The position numbers and the translations under genes were made by a program. This document shows positions 25,933 through 34,836 of a stretch of 64,000 nt of DNA, piece by piece. Position 1 is the first letter of the stretch. Every line of letters begins with the position of its first letter. Under the pieces are notes generated by a model. It searched no databases. It had not been told where the DNA came from and saw only the letters and a program-made list of their open reading frames with translations. The DNA comes from SYAC01 sp046048055 (GTDB lineage Bacteria; Planctomycetota; Phycisphaerae; Phycisphaerales; SM1A02), in assembly GCA_046048055.1 (NCBI GenBank), contig JBJOGW010000002.1:10966-74965 (forward strand), read 5' to 3'.

Positions 25933-26376
25933 TCAGTGGCCCGTGCTGCCGAATCCTCCGGCACCGCGTGGCGTGTCCTCGAGGGCCTCGACCTCGTGCA
26001 CCGCCACCCGCACCACCGGCGCCACCACCAGCTGCGCGATGCGCATGCCGTGCTCCACCGTGAACGGCTCGCGTCCCAGGTTGATCAGCGCGACCACCGC
26101 CTCACCGCGGTAGTCGCTGTCGATGGTGCCCGGGGCATTGGGCACCGTGATGCCGTGCTTGGCCGCAAGACCGCTGCGTGGCCGGACCTGGCCTTCGTGA
26201 CCGGCGGGAATCGCCATCACCCACCCCAGCGGGATGCGTGCCAGATCACCCGGCTGCAGCGTGCACGGCGCGTCCAGGCAGGCGTGCAGGTCCATGCCCG
26301 CCGCCTCGGCGCTCTGATAGGCGGGCAGCTGGGCGGCCGGGTGCAGTCGCTTGAAGCGGAGCTGGATCGAGGGCAT
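25933..26376 (-). CDS. dut: dUTP diphosphatase
   Basis: A 147-residue trimeric dUTPase that hydrolyses dUTP to dUMP and keeps uracil out of DNA. The conserved motifs are in order: AAGMDLHA (motif 1), RSGLAAKHG (2), NAPGTIDSDYRGE with the catalytic Asp and base-binding segment (3), HGMRIAQLVV (4) and RGAGGFGSTGH (5, C-terminal arm). Length is normal. The gene begins ten bases after the peroxiredoxin stop, and its predicted -10 overlaps that stop. Confidence 0.96.
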   Translation of the reverse strand: MPSIQLRFKRLHPAAQLPAYQSAEAAGMDLHACLDAPCTLQPGDLARIPLGWVMAIPAGHEGQVRPRSGLAAKHGITVPNAPGTIDSDYRGEAVVALINLGREPFTVEHGMRIAQLVVAPVVRVAVHEVEALEDTPRGAGGFGSTGH

Positions 26377-26382
26377 CCGGCG

Positions 26383-26388
26383 AATCTA
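26383..26388 (-). promoter_or_regulatory. Leaderless-type -10 for dut built on the peroxiredoxin stop codon
   Basis: On the reverse strand TAGATT ends six bases before ATG 26376. The TAG is the stop codon of the upstream peroxiredoxin gene (Ala-Lys-stop). Confidence 0.5.
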
Positions 26389-26871
26389 CTTCGCGTCCCG
26401 GATCGCCTGCAGGACCTCGGCGGCATGCCCCTCGGGCCTGACCCTGTCCCAGCGGTGCCGCACCGTTCCGCCCGGGCCCACCAGGTAGGTGAGACGCGCG
26501 ATGCCCATGTAGGTCCGGCCGTACATGGACTTCTCCTGCCAGGCTCCCAGACGCTTCGCCAGCGGCGGCACGCCATCCTTGCCCGGCTCATCCACGATCA
26601 GGTCGAATGGAAGCTTGAACTTGGCAGCGAACCGGGCGTGGCTCTCGGCACCGTCGGCACTCACGCCGTACACGCGTGCCTTGGCCTTGAGCAGGTCCGC
26701 GTGCAGGTCGCGAAAGGCGCAGGCCTCCTTCGTGCAGCCGGGCGTGTCGTCCTTGGGATAGAAGTAGATCACCGTGAAGCCCTTGGTCAGGAACGCGCCC
26801 TTCACGATCTCGCCGTCGGCGGTGCGGGCGGTGAAGTCGGGGATCGGCTTGCCGGGTTCGATCAGGGGCAT
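26386..26871 (-). CDS. bcp: Thiol peroxidase of the BCP/PrxQ peroxiredoxin family
   Basis: A 161-residue peroxiredoxin that reduces hydrogen and organic peroxides. It has VIYFYPKDDTPGCTKEACAF, with the peroxidatic Cys in TPGC and a resolving Cys five residues later, the classic BCP arrangement. Downstream motifs are YGVSADGAESHARFAAKF and ARLTYLVGPGGTVRHRW. I chose ATG at 26871, which gives the usual start (LIEPGKPIPDFTARTADG); the frame is open further upstream into the ABC gene. It follows the peptide-importer ATPase gene by 37 bases and is probably co-transcribed with it. Confidence 0.93.
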   Translation of the reverse strand: MPLIEPGKPIPDFTARTADGEIVKGAFLTKGFTVIYFYPKDDTPGCTKEACAFRDLHADLLKAKARVYGVSADGAESHARFAAKFKLPFDLIVDEPGKDGVPPLAKRLGAWQEKSMYGRTYMGIARLTYLVGPGGTVRHRWDRVRPEGHAAEVLQAIRDAK

Positions 26872-26908
26872 GGCGCAGGTTTCGCACACCCGACGAGGCG
26901 GATTCGGA

Positions 26909-28066
26909 TCAGTCGCTCCGGCGGAAGTCCAGGTCGGGGCGCGGCGATGGGCACGCCTCCAGTTCCGGGGTGCGCCAGCAGCCCACCCAGCGATTGGGCT
27001 CGATCTGGTGCAGGCAGTACGGATCGCGGCCGCTGGCCAAGGCAGGCCTGGCCTCCGCGGACATGTGGGGCCACCACGGGACCACCCCGCGTTCGGCACC
27101 GGGCAGCTTGCGGAACTCGGCCGGATTGCCGGTCACGTCCTCCACCGTGGTCAGCCGATCACGATGATCACGCAGCCCCGGGATGCTGGAAAAGAGCCCG
27201 CGCGTGTAGGGATGCAAGGGACGGTCGAACAGGTCGAACACCGGCGCATACTCCACGACCCGTCCCGCGTACATCACGCACACCACGTCGGCGTTCTCGG
27301 CCACCACGCCCAGATTGTGCGTGATGAGCATGATTCCCATGCCCCGGTCGTGCTGCAGCTGACGCAGCAGCTCGAGGATCTGGGCCTGGATGGTCACGTC
27401 GAGCGCCGTGGTGGGCTCATCCGCCAGCAGCACCTTGGGCTGGCAGGCCAGCGCCATGGCGATCATCACGCGCTGCCGCATGCCGCCGCTGAAGCGGTGG
27501 GGATACTCCTCGAGCAGGTGCCGCTTGCCCCGGGCCAGCGCCGCCAGGTCACTCTGGAATCGCTCCTTCAGCCGGTTGTAGATGCCCACCTCGTCGAGCG
27601 CCGTGATGGCCCGCTCCACCGCCTGCTCGGGCGTGAGTCGCTGGTGCAGCAGGATGGCCTCCAGAATCTGGTCCCCGATCGAGTAGACCGGATTCAGGCT
27701 GGTCATGGGCTCCTGAAAGATCATCGCGATGTCACCGCCGCGCACCCGGAGCATCTGCTCCTCGCTCATGTGCAGCAGGTCGCGGCCCTCCAGCAGGATG
27801 CTGCCTCGGTCGAAGCGTCCCGGCGGGCGAGGGATCAGCTGCATGGAACTCATGGCGGTCACGCTCTTGCCGCAGCCCGACTCCCCCACCACCGCCAGCG
27901 TCTGCCGCGGATGCAGCGTCATGTGCACGCCCGCCACCGCCTGGATGCGGGGCCCGCCCGGATTGCTGGCGTTGTCGAAACTCACGGCCAGGTCCGCCAC
28001 CTCGAGCAAGGGGCGCGGGGGCACGGACGCGCTGGGCATGGTCGTTGGCTCGGGCTGCACGCTCAT
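26909..28066 (-). CDS. Peptide ABC transporter ATP-binding protein, OppD/DppD type
   Basis: A 385-residue ATPase. It has Walker A VGESGCGKS, Q-loop IFQEPMTSLNPV, signature FSGGMRQRVMIAMAL, Walker B VLLADEPTTALDVT and the switch His in LITHNLGVV. The C-terminal oligopeptide-transporter extension is present (GRDPYCLHQIEPNRW, VGCWRTPELEACPSP). Its ATG overlaps the upstream permease stop (ATGA). Only one ATPase gene is present, whereas most Opp/Dpp systems carry two (D and F). It may therefore act as a homodimer or borrow a partner from elsewhere in the genome. Confidence 0.92.
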   Translation of the reverse strand: MSVQPEPTTMPSASVPPRPLLEVADLAVSFDNASNPGGPRIQAVAGVHMTLHPRQTLAVVGESGCGKSVTAMSSMQLIPRPPGRFDRGSILLEGRDLLHMSEEQMLRVRGGDIAMIFQEPMTSLNPVYSIGDQILEAILLHQRLTPEQAVERAITALDEVGIYNRLKERFQSDLAALARGKRHLLEEYPHRFSGGMRQRVMIAMALACQPKVLLADEPTTALDVTIQAQILELLRQLQHDRGMGIMLITHNLGVVAENADVVCVMYAGRVVEYAPVFDLFDRPLHPYTRGLFSSIPGLRDHRDRLTTVEDVTGNPAEFRKLPGAERGVVPWWPHMSAEARPALASGRDPYCLHQIEPNRWVGCWRTPELEACPSPRPDLDFRRSD

Positions 28067-29553
28067 CCTTGGGCCGCCTTTCGAAGCTTGGGGTCGATGG
28101 CGTCGCGAAGCGACTCGCCCAGCATGTTGTAGGCCAGCACGCTCAGGAAGATGGCGCCGCCCGGGAAGATGGCCAGCCACCACACGAAGGTGCCCGTGCT
28201 GGCCGTGGCGCTCGAGAGCAGCTTGCCCCAGCTGGCCTGGCCGTCGGGCCCGAGGCCGAGGAAGGAGAGGGTGGCCTCCACGGCGATGGCCGCGGCCACG
28301 GCAAAGCTCGCGTCGACCAGCACCGGGGTGATGCCGTTGGGCAGCATGTGGCGGAACAGGATCATCCGCAGCGGAAGTCCCACGCTCTGCGCGCTCTGCA
28401 CGAAGTCCTGGCGACGCAACTTCAGGAACTCCGCACGGGTGAATCGCGCGGCGCCGGTCCAGCTGAAGCACCCGATCAGCGCCATCATCACATAGGTGTT
28501 CCGGGGCAGCACACCCGCCGCCACGATGAGCAGGAACAGCACCGGGATCGCCATGAAGATCTCCACCACGCGGAAGAGCAGCATGTCGATCTTGCCGCCG
28601 AAGTAGCCCATGATGGACCCGATGGTCACGCCGATCAGCAGCGAGATGCCCGTGGACACCAGCCCGATCGAGATGGAAAGCCGGCATGCCCACAGCATCT
28701 GGCTCAGCACGTCGCCACCCAGCGCGTCGGAGCCCAGCCAGAGCCGGCGGCGACCGAGTGGCGTGTCGCGCTCGCCCTCGATGCGCTCGCCGGCGGTCAT
28801 GCCCGGGCGGGCCAGACCCATGTCGCTGCGGGCGTAGTCGGGGCTCCAGGGGATCAGCGTGTAGGTGGCCCGGACGGTTCCCTCGGCCTCCATCTGGGTG
28901 TAGCGATCGAAGTTCACCAGTCGTCCCTGCCACCTTCCGGCAAGGCACCATGTGGCGGCCGCGGCGGACACCAGCGCCACCGCCAGGCGAAGGCCTGCCC
29001 GGTCCACGCTCGGCAGCATCGAGGCCACCGCCGCCAGCACCGCCGCCACGACGCCGGACACCACCCATGGCGCGGCATCCGAACGCCCCCAGTCGCGGAT
29101 CGCCGCGCTGCGGCCCGAACCGTCCAGCCAGTCATGGAGCACGGACACCACCAGCACCGTCAGCGTCACCTGCACGAAGGCGATCGCCAGCAAGCCCAGC
29201 CGAGGTCCGCGCGTCAGGCGCGCCAGGCGGGTCGGTGCCAGCCACGGCCCGGCCGCCAGCGCGCCCAGCAGCAGAAGCAGGTCGGTGGCCCGCAGGTTGT
29301 CCCAGAGCGGCCATGATCGCGTCAGCACTTCGCCATCCGGCCCGATCGACTCCATCACCAGCGGATGCGCGTTCGCCAGCACCGGTGCCAGCACGGCCCC
29401 CGCCGCGACCAGGCCGATCCAGAGCAGGGCCAGCACGGCGGACGGGCGTTGCAGGACCCGCTGCCACGCATCCGCCCAGAAACCCAGCGCGCGCTGCTGC
29501 CCCACGCCACGCATGGCCTCGATGCCCGAGATGACATGCGGGGACTCACTCAT
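28063..29553 (-). CDS. Peptide ABC transporter permease, OppC/DppC type, enlarged
   Basis: A 496-residue permease, far longer than the usual 280-310. The C-terminal third is a normal OppC core (LGSDALGGDVLSQMLWACRL, IGVTIGSIMGYFGGKIDMLL, SVGLPLRMILFRHMLPNG as the EAA loop, AIAVEATLSFLGLGPDGQ). After the first helix, an insert of nearly 200 residues contains several extra hydrophobic helices (LLLLLGALAAGPWLAP, LGLLAIAFVQVTLTVLVV, WVVSGVVAAVLAAVASML). Such extra helices are unusual for the family. It overlaps the OppB-type gene by eight bases and the ATPase gene by four. Confidence 0.88.
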   Translation of the reverse strand: MSESPHVISGIEAMRGVGQQRALGFWADAWQRVLQRPSAVLALLWIGLVAAGAVLAPVLANAHPLVMESIGPDGEVLTRSWPLWDNLRATDLLLLLGALAAGPWLAPTRLARLTRGPRLGLLAIAFVQVTLTVLVVSVLHDWLDGSGRSAAIRDWGRSDAAPWVVSGVVAAVLAAVASMLPSVDRAGLRLAVALVSAAAATWCLAGRWQGRLVNFDRYTQMEAEGTVRATYTLIPWSPDYARSDMGLARPGMTAGERIEGERDTPLGRRRLWLGSDALGGDVLSQMLWACRLSISIGLVSTGISLLIGVTIGSIMGYFGGKIDMLLFRVVEIFMAIPVLFLLIVAAGVLPRNTYVMMALIGCFSWTGAARFTRAEFLKLRRQDFVQSAQSVGLPLRMILFRHMLPNGITPVLVDASFAVAAAIAVEATLSFLGLGPDGQASWGKLLSSATASTGTFVWWLAIFPGGAIFLSVLAYNMLGESLRDAIDPKLRKAAQG

Positions 29554-31081
29554 AGCTCACCCTCGGGTCGGCCAGGGCGTAGAGGATGTCCGCCAGAAGC
29601 AGGGCCAGCAGGTTCACGCACGCGATCATGAAGGTGTTGGCCAGGATGATCTCGCGGTCGCGCAGGTCGATCGCTTCGAGGATGAGCGTGCCCATGCCCG
29701 GCACGCTGAAGATGCGCTCCACCACCACGCTGCCGCCCAGCATGGCGGGAAAGATGCCCACGAACATGGTGATCAGCGGCAGCAGGCTGTTGCGGAACAC
29801 GTGGCGGATCACCAGGTCCTGTCGCGGCACGCCCTTGGCCTTGGCGGTGCGCACATAGTCGGCGCTCAGGTTCTCCAGCATCGCGGCGCGGCACTGCTTG
29901 CTCAGCACCGCGAAGCCGCCGTAGACCAGGCACAGCACTGGCAGGGCCACGTGCCAGAGCAGGTCCAGCAGCCATCCCCGCTCGAAGCCGTCGGCGAAGG
30001 TGGGCAGAAACGTCCAGTCCTCGGCCTGCGTGTCGTGCAGCCCGCTCACGGGGAACAGCCCCAGGTACTGGTTGTTGGCCAGGAAGCCGATCGCCAGCAC
30101 GCCGGCCAGCACCGTGGGAACGCTCCACAAGGCCAGGAACACGGCGCCGATCGCGGAGTCCACCCATGTGCCGCGACGCATCGCCGCCAGCACGCCGGTG
30201 GGTATGGCCACCAGGTAGATGATGGGAAAGGCGATCAGGTTCAGCAGCAGCGTCACCGGAAGGGCCGAGGCGATCAGGTCCGCCACCGGTCGGTTCTTGC
30301 TGAAGGCCACGCCAAGGTCCGGCGGCCCCAGCCACACCAGGTCCGGCAGCACGGGCACGCCCACCGGCGGATATGGCCGCGCGTCAAAGCTCGCCTGCAG
30401 CGACGCGTTGGCCCGAACCGCCGCCAGCAGGTCGCGGTGCATGCCGACCGCAGCGGCATCGAGCGCGGCCCACGAGGCGTCCGCACGGTCCGGCTGCAGC
30501 CCCTCGAAGCGAGCCGGATCCGCGCCGCCCCTGGCATCAAGCCGCTCGCTCTGCCCCACCGAGCGGGCATAGTCCGCCAACGCCTCACGGAAGGCGCGGA
30601 TCGATCCCACGTAGGCCCGTCGCGCGCCCTCGGCCTGACGCTGGAGCTGCCGATGCCGCTCGTGCGGATCTTCGCCAGCCAGGGCCTCGAACATGGCCAG
30701 GCCGGCGGTGCGGCCCTGACGCATCTGCTCGGCATCGGGCGGCGCAAACCACCCTTGCAGCGGCGGCTCCGGGAGTTCCCGTGGCGGATGCACCCAGTCT
30801 CCGGAGGGAGCCCGCAGGAAACGCGGCCCGAACTTGAGCGGCGAGATCTGCGCCAGCCAGCGACCGTACTGCACGATCACCGGATCGTTCAGCCCGTAAC
30901 GATCCTCCAGGTAGGCCTGCATCTGCATCACGCGGCTGGTGTCGCTCATCTGGCCGCCGCTCACCTGCAGGCCGGCGCCGATGCCGCCCGGCGCCAGGGC
31001 GACCAGGCTGAAGACCAGCAGCGTGATCCCCAGCAGCGTGGGGATCATCAGCAGCAGCCGCCTGGCGATGTAGGTGCCCAT
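29546..31081 (-). CDS. Peptide ABC transporter permease, OppB/DppB type, enlarged
   Basis: A 511-residue permease against a usual length near 310-340. It starts like a normal OppB (IARRLLLMIPTLLGITLLVF) and then has an extracytoplasmic insert of about 200 residues, rich in Arg, Ala and helix-forming sequence. The normal core resumes at PVADLIASALPVTLLLNLIA, with TAKAKGVPRQDLVIRHVFRN as the EAA loop and SVVVERIFSVPGMGTLILEA near the end. The large periplasmic insert may contact the tethered binding protein encoded just upstream. Confidence 0.9.
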   Translation of the reverse strand: MGTYIARRLLLMIPTLLGITLLVFSLVALAPGGIGAGLQVSGGQMSDTSRVMQMQAYLEDRYGLNDPVIVQYGRWLAQISPLKFGPRFLRAPSGDWVHPPRELPEPPLQGWFAPPDAEQMRQGRTAGLAMFEALAGEDPHERHRQLQRQAEGARRAYVGSIRAFREALADYARSVGQSERLDARGGADPARFEGLQPDRADASWAALDAAAVGMHRDLLAAVRANASLQASFDARPYPPVGVPVLPDLVWLGPPDLGVAFSKNRPVADLIASALPVTLLLNLIAFPIIYLVAIPTGVLAAMRRGTWVDSAIGAVFLALWSVPTVLAGVLAIGFLANNQYLGLFPVSGLHDTQAEDWTFLPTFADGFERGWLLDLLWHVALPVLCLVYGGFAVLSKQCRAAMLENLSADYVRTAKAKGVPRQDLVIRHVFRNSLLPLITMFVGIFPAMLGGSVVVERIFSVPGMGTLILEAIDLRDREIILANTFMIACVNLLALLLADILYALADPRVSYE

Positions 31082-31102
31082 CCGTGCGTCCGCGACCGGG
31101 GA

Positions 31103-33004
31103 TCAGTTGGCAGGCGACGGAACCGCGCCGCCCCCATGCACCGCGAAGAACTCCTCCGGCTGCAGGCCGGAGCGATAGGTCTGCACGTTGCCGAAGTCAC
31201 GACTCACCAACCGCAGCCACGGCGCCACACGCACGAAGGTGTATGGCTGCTCCTCGGCCACCGCGGCCTCGAACTCCTGCCACACCAGCATCCGCGTGGC
31301 CTCGTCCATGGTGGACCGCCCCTGCTCGATCAGGGCGTCCACCCTGGGACTGCTCCACTGAATGAAATTGTCGCCGCCCTCCTTGATGCTCTCGCTGTGG
31401 AAGATCTGGCGAGGATCGCTCTCGGGACTGTTCGCGCTCCAGCCCATGGTGATCGCGTCGAAGTCGCGGGTCTTCAGCAGGTCCTGGTAGCGGCTCCAGT
31501 CCACCGGACGCGTGCTCACCTCGATGCCCGCCTTGGCGTAGCTGTCCTTGACGAAACGGGCCAGCCTCTCGCTGATCTCGCCACCCGTGGCGTAGGTGTA
31601 CTCGAAGCGGAACTTCTCGCCCTTGTCGTTCTCCAGCACGCCGTCGCCGTCGCGATCCTTCCAACCGGCCTCGGCCAGCAGGGCCTTGGCGGCATCCGGA
31701 TCGAACGGCAGCGGCTTCACCGCGGGATTGCTGCCCGGGCTCTCCGGGTTCATGGGTCCCTTGCTCACGATCCCGATCCCGTCCCAGATGTCGCGGATCA
31801 TCCGCTCCCGATCGAGAAGCATGGTCATGGCTCGCCGCACGCGGACGTCGTGAAATGGACGCAGCACGCCGTTGCGAGGCCCGCTCTGCCAGGCGATGAA
31901 GCTGTAGCCACAGCGCATGTTGACCCACTTGAGCATGAAGGCCCGCTCCGCGAACTGGGGCTCCTCGCTCGAGATCTTGTTGAACTGTGGGCTGGTGGGG
32001 ATGACCATCGAGGCCTCGCCGTTCCGGAAGGCCACCAGCCGCGCCAGGTCGTCCTTGATGCTCCTGAAACGACGGCTGGCCAGCGGTGATCTGGGCCCCC
32101 AGTAGCGATCGTTGCGCACCAGCACCACGTCGGTTCCGGGCGTCCACTGGCGGTCCAGGTCAGCGGGCCCCTTGGGGCAACGCTCCAGCCGATAGGGACC
32201 GCTGCCCAGGAGCACGCCGGTGGCCTGGTTGATCTGGCCCGGCTCGAACTGACCGTAGAACCGCTTGCTCAGGATCGGGTTGCCCATGGCGTTCAGCACG
32301 TTGGTGAAAAGCGCCTTGCTGAAGGTGAACTCCACGGTGGACGGGTTGATCACCTTCACGTCGCTGATGTTGTCCATCAGGCTCCGGGCCCGCTCCGCCT
32401 CGATCAGCGGGTTCAGCACGAACTCCTTGAAGGTCCAGCGCACATCCTCGGCGGTCACGGGCGACCCGTCGCTGAAGCAGGCCTCCGGACGGATGTGCAC
32501 CCGCAGCCACAGTCCATCCGGATCCACCTGCCACGCGTCGGCGAGCCGCCCCCGCATCGTCAGGGTCCTGGGATCCAGCGAGATCAGGCTCTCGCACACG
32601 CTGTCGATCACGCGGGTGCCGTACACGTCCGTGCTGATGTACGGAACCAGCTTGGCGGGCTGGGCCTCGAACACCTCGGTGAATTCGCCACCCGGTGCAA
32701 AGCCTGGCTGCCCCGATGGATCGGTCGCGAAGGCCGGCGGGGGCTGCCACTGCACGGCCACCCCGGGCCGGGCCCACGACGCATCCCGCGAGCCCCCACC
32801 TGCGGCCGCGCGTGCCACGGCGACGGGCTCCGGCCGCGAGGGCATGTCAGCCAACCGGCGCTCCAGTTCGGCCATTCGGTCGTCCACCCGCTGCAGCAAC
32901 TCCCACTGGCGGTCACGCTGCACCATCGAGAGCCACACGCTCACCGCCACAGCCAGCAGCAGCACGAGCATGACCAGGTCCTTGAAGCCGAAGCCGTTTC
33001 GCAT
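31103..33004 (-). CDS. Membrane-tethered peptide-binding protein (solute-binding family 5)
   Basis: A 633-residue family-5 (OppA/DppA) binding protein. An N-terminal membrane helix (about 10-27, LVMLVLLLAVAVSVWLSMV) is followed by a short coiled coil (WELLQRVDDRMAELERRLAD). The binding protein proper starts near residue 100, with FEAQPAKLVPYISTDVYG, TAEDVRWTFKEFVLNPL, TGVLLGSGPYRLERC and HDVRVRRAMTMLLDRERMI. It lacks a lipobox, so tethering by the N-terminal helix is expected. It lies between the second OppC-type permease and the OppB-type permease, within the same leftward array. Confidence 0.9.
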   Translation of the reverse strand: MRNGFGFKDLVMLVLLLAVAVSVWLSMVQRDRQWELLQRVDDRMAELERRLADMPSRPEPVAVARAAAGGGSRDASWARPGVAVQWQPPPAFATDPSGQPGFAPGGEFTEVFEAQPAKLVPYISTDVYGTRVIDSVCESLISLDPRTLTMRGRLADAWQVDPDGLWLRVHIRPEACFSDGSPVTAEDVRWTFKEFVLNPLIEAERARSLMDNISDVKVINPSTVEFTFSKALFTNVLNAMGNPILSKRFYGQFEPGQINQATGVLLGSGPYRLERCPKGPADLDRQWTPGTDVVLVRNDRYWGPRSPLASRRFRSIKDDLARLVAFRNGEASMVIPTSPQFNKISSEEPQFAERAFMLKWVNMRCGYSFIAWQSGPRNGVLRPFHDVRVRRAMTMLLDRERMIRDIWDGIGIVSKGPMNPESPGSNPAVKPLPFDPDAAKALLAEAGWKDRDGDGVLENDKGEKFRFEYTYATGGEISERLARFVKDSYAKAGIEVSTRPVDWSRYQDLLKTRDFDAITMGWSANSPESDPRQIFHSESIKEGGDNFIQWSSPRVDALIEQGRSTMDEATRMLVWQEFEAAVAEEQPYTFVRVAPWLRLVSRDFGNVQTYRSGLQPEEFFAVHGGGAVPSPAN

Positions 33005-33013
33005 GGGACGGGC

Positions 33014-33019
33014 AGGTTA
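33014..33019 (-). promoter_or_regulatory. Possible near-leaderless -10 for the peptide-binding protein gene
   Basis: On the reverse strand TAACCT ends nine bases before ATG 33004, in the 46-base gap after the OppC2 stop. It would give an mRNA leader of only a few bases. No -35 is visible. Confidence 0.35.
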
Positions 33020-33050
33020 GCGAAGACGGCCGCTCCCGACGGGGCGGCGC

Positions 33051-34043
33051 TCAGCCCGCCGAGGCGGGATCAAGGCGATCCCGAAGGCGATCGGCAGCGA
33101 AATTCAGTGAGAGCAGCGTGATCGCCACCACCGCGCACGGCGGCACCAGCAGCCACCACCGCCCCTTGACCAGGTTCAGCTCAGGCAGGCCTGCCGCCGC
33201 CAGGTTGCCCAGGCTCGGCACCGGATCTCGAATGCCGATGCCCAGGAAGCTCAGGAAGCTCTCGCTGAGGATCGCGGACGGGACCGTGAGTGCCGCATAG
33301 GCAGCCACTGGCCCGGCGAGGTTGGGCAGCAGGTGCCGAAAGAAGATCCTGGTGCCACCACCGCCCGCCGCGCGGGCCGCCTCCACGAACGCGCGCTCCC
33401 GCAGCGAGAGCACCTGACCGCGCACCACGCGGCTCATGGTCAACCACCCCACGCCTGCTACCGCCACCAGCATGGTGAGCAGGTTCAGGGCCTGCCGCAG
33501 CCCGGGCGACATGTCGGGCAGCATCCGAACCGCCAACCCATCCACGGCCACGCTGAGCAAGGTCGCCAGCAGGATGCTCGGCAGCGCATAGAGCACGTCC
33601 ACCAGCCGCATCATGGCGCCGTCCGTCACGCCGCCCGACCATGCCGCGGCCGTGCCCCACAACACCCCCACCGCGGTGGCCACCGCGGCGCACGCCAGCC
33701 CCAGCGCCAGCGAGATCGCGCTGCCCGCCACCAGCCGGGCCAGCACGTCGCGACCCACCCGATCCGTTCCGAGCAGCCAACCCGGTTCGTAACCACCTTG
33801 TTCACGCACCTTCCGCACACGCTCCCTGTCCTCGGGGGTGGCCTGGAACGACGGAGGCAGCATGCTCAAGTGCAGGTTCTGCGCCGCCCAGCGAGGAACC
33901 ATGGCGCTTCCGGAAGCCTGCACCGAGCCGAACGCCCAGGGGGCGAGCACCGCCACCAGCGCCAGGATCCCCGACAGCAGCCACGCCCCCGCGCCCCAGC
34001 CACCGGTTCGCGGCACGGTTCGACGAGTGGCGCGTGGTGTCAC
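33051..34043 (-). CDS. Second OppC/DppC-type permease
   Basis: A 330-residue permease of normal OppC layout. It has a first helix (LLSGILALVAVLAPWAFG), a periplasmic loop, WLLGTDRVGRDVLARLVAGS, the EAA loop AFVEAARAAGGGGTRIFFRH and SAILSESFLSFLGIGIRDP. The start is taken as GTG at 34043, seven bases after a TAGATT hexamer; longer frames read through the upstream gene and lack sense. Together with the enlarged OppC-type gene at 28063 it gives this importer two C-type permeases but only one B-type. Either the two are alternatives, or one pairs with subunits encoded elsewhere. Confidence 0.87.
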   Translation of the reverse strand: MTPRATRRTVPRTGGWGAGAWLLSGILALVAVLAPWAFGSVQASGSAMVPRWAAQNLHLSMLPPSFQATPEDRERVRKVREQGGYEPGWLLGTDRVGRDVLARLVAGSAISLALGLACAAVATAVGVLWGTAAAWSGGVTDGAMMRLVDVLYALPSILLATLLSVAVDGLAVRMLPDMSPGLRQALNLLTMLVAVAGVGWLTMSRVVRGQVLSLRERAFVEAARAAGGGGTRIFFRHLLPNLAGPVAAYAALTVPSAILSESFLSFLGIGIRDPVPSLGNLAAAGLPELNLVKGRWWLLVPPCAVVAITLLSLNFAADRLRDRLDPASAG

Positions 34044-34050
34044 GGGGCCA

Positions 34051-34056
34051 AATCTA
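34051..34056 (-). promoter_or_regulatory. Leaderless-type -10 for the second OppC gene built on the upstream stop codon
   Basis: On the reverse strand TAGATT ends seven bases before GTG 34043 (spacer TGGCCCC). The TAG is the stop of the coiled-coil gene ending at 34054. Confidence 0.48.
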
Positions 34057-34836
34057 CGGTCCCTCGCCGACGGGTGAACCGCCCTCGCGACCGCGTCCAC
34101 CTCGTCGCGGCGGCTGGGCCGGACCCTCGTCGGTGTCGGCTGGACCACCACGCCCGAATCGTGGCATCTCGCCCGCCTGCACCTGCTCGACCAGTTGCTG
34201 CACACGCCGCGAGCGCGACGCGATGTCGTCCTGCAGCCGCTGGCGGGCCTCCTTCAGGGCCCGATCCATGGCCACCAACTCGTGCGCCCGGGCCTTGATG
34301 TCCAGGTCCACCTGACGCTCCACCGCCAGCCGAGCCTCGGCCAGGGCCAGGGCCTCCTCCTCGGCATCGACCGCCTGTCTGGCCTTTCGAACACGCTCGA
34401 CCGCGTCCCGCACCTGGCGTTGCACGCGAAAGTCCTCCACACGTGTCTCGTAGAGCTCAGGCTGCCGCTCACGAAGCCACGACAGCACCACCAGCCGGCG
34501 GGCCTGCGATCCAAGTCGCTGCCGAAGCGCCGCCGGATCGCTCTTTCGCAGCGACTCGAGGGCTTCGCCCCATGCCGGATCGATGTCCCTGGCCGTCGCG
34601 ATCACTCGGTCCAGTTCGCGCTCGCCCAGCTCGCGGCGCGCTCCCGGACCTCGCCATCCCATGCCTTCCGGAGCCATGTCCGCCTGCCGGGGCAAACGGC
34701 CCTCCGGAGGCGGCTTGCGCAAGCCGGACTCCACGCCTTGCGGGGAGGCCCACGCGGCCAGTGCCACCATGGCCACCATGGCCCCTGCCGCGAACCATCC
34801 TCGCCGTTGCGTCATGGAACCCATGCCTGGCCTCAT
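34054..34836 (-). CDS. Exported coiled-coil protein of an ECF sigma operon
   Basis: A 260-residue protein of unknown function. It has an N-terminal export signal (about 11-31, GWFAAGAMVAMVALAAWASP), an Arg/Glu-rich helical body with a long predicted coiled coil (about 135-215), and a Gly/Arg/Pro-rich tail. ATG at 34836 overlaps the stop of the small membrane protein upstream (ATGA). Third in line after an ECF sigma factor, it may be a periplasmic sensor or effector. The helical, charged nature is loosely similar to Spy/CpxP-like proteins, but I see no LTxxQ motif and do not claim that family. Confidence 0.62.
   Translation of the reverse strand: MRPGMGSMTQRRGWFAAGAMVAMVALAAWASPQGVESGLRKPPPEGRLPRQADMAPEGMGWRGPGARRELGERELDRVIATARDIDPAWGEALESLRKSDPAALRQRLGSQARRLVVLSWLRERQPELYETRVEDFRVQRQVRDAVERVRKARQAVDAEEEALALAEARLAVERQVDLDIKARAHELVAMDRALKEARQRLQDDIASRSRRVQQLVEQVQAGEMPRFGRGGPADTDEGPAQPPRRGGRGREGGSPVGEGP

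Noticed and set aside
24751..27324. 857-residue rightward open frame
   Set aside because: Antisense to the DegT-family, dut, peroxiredoxin and OppD genes, all of which have clear motifs. Its own sequence has none.
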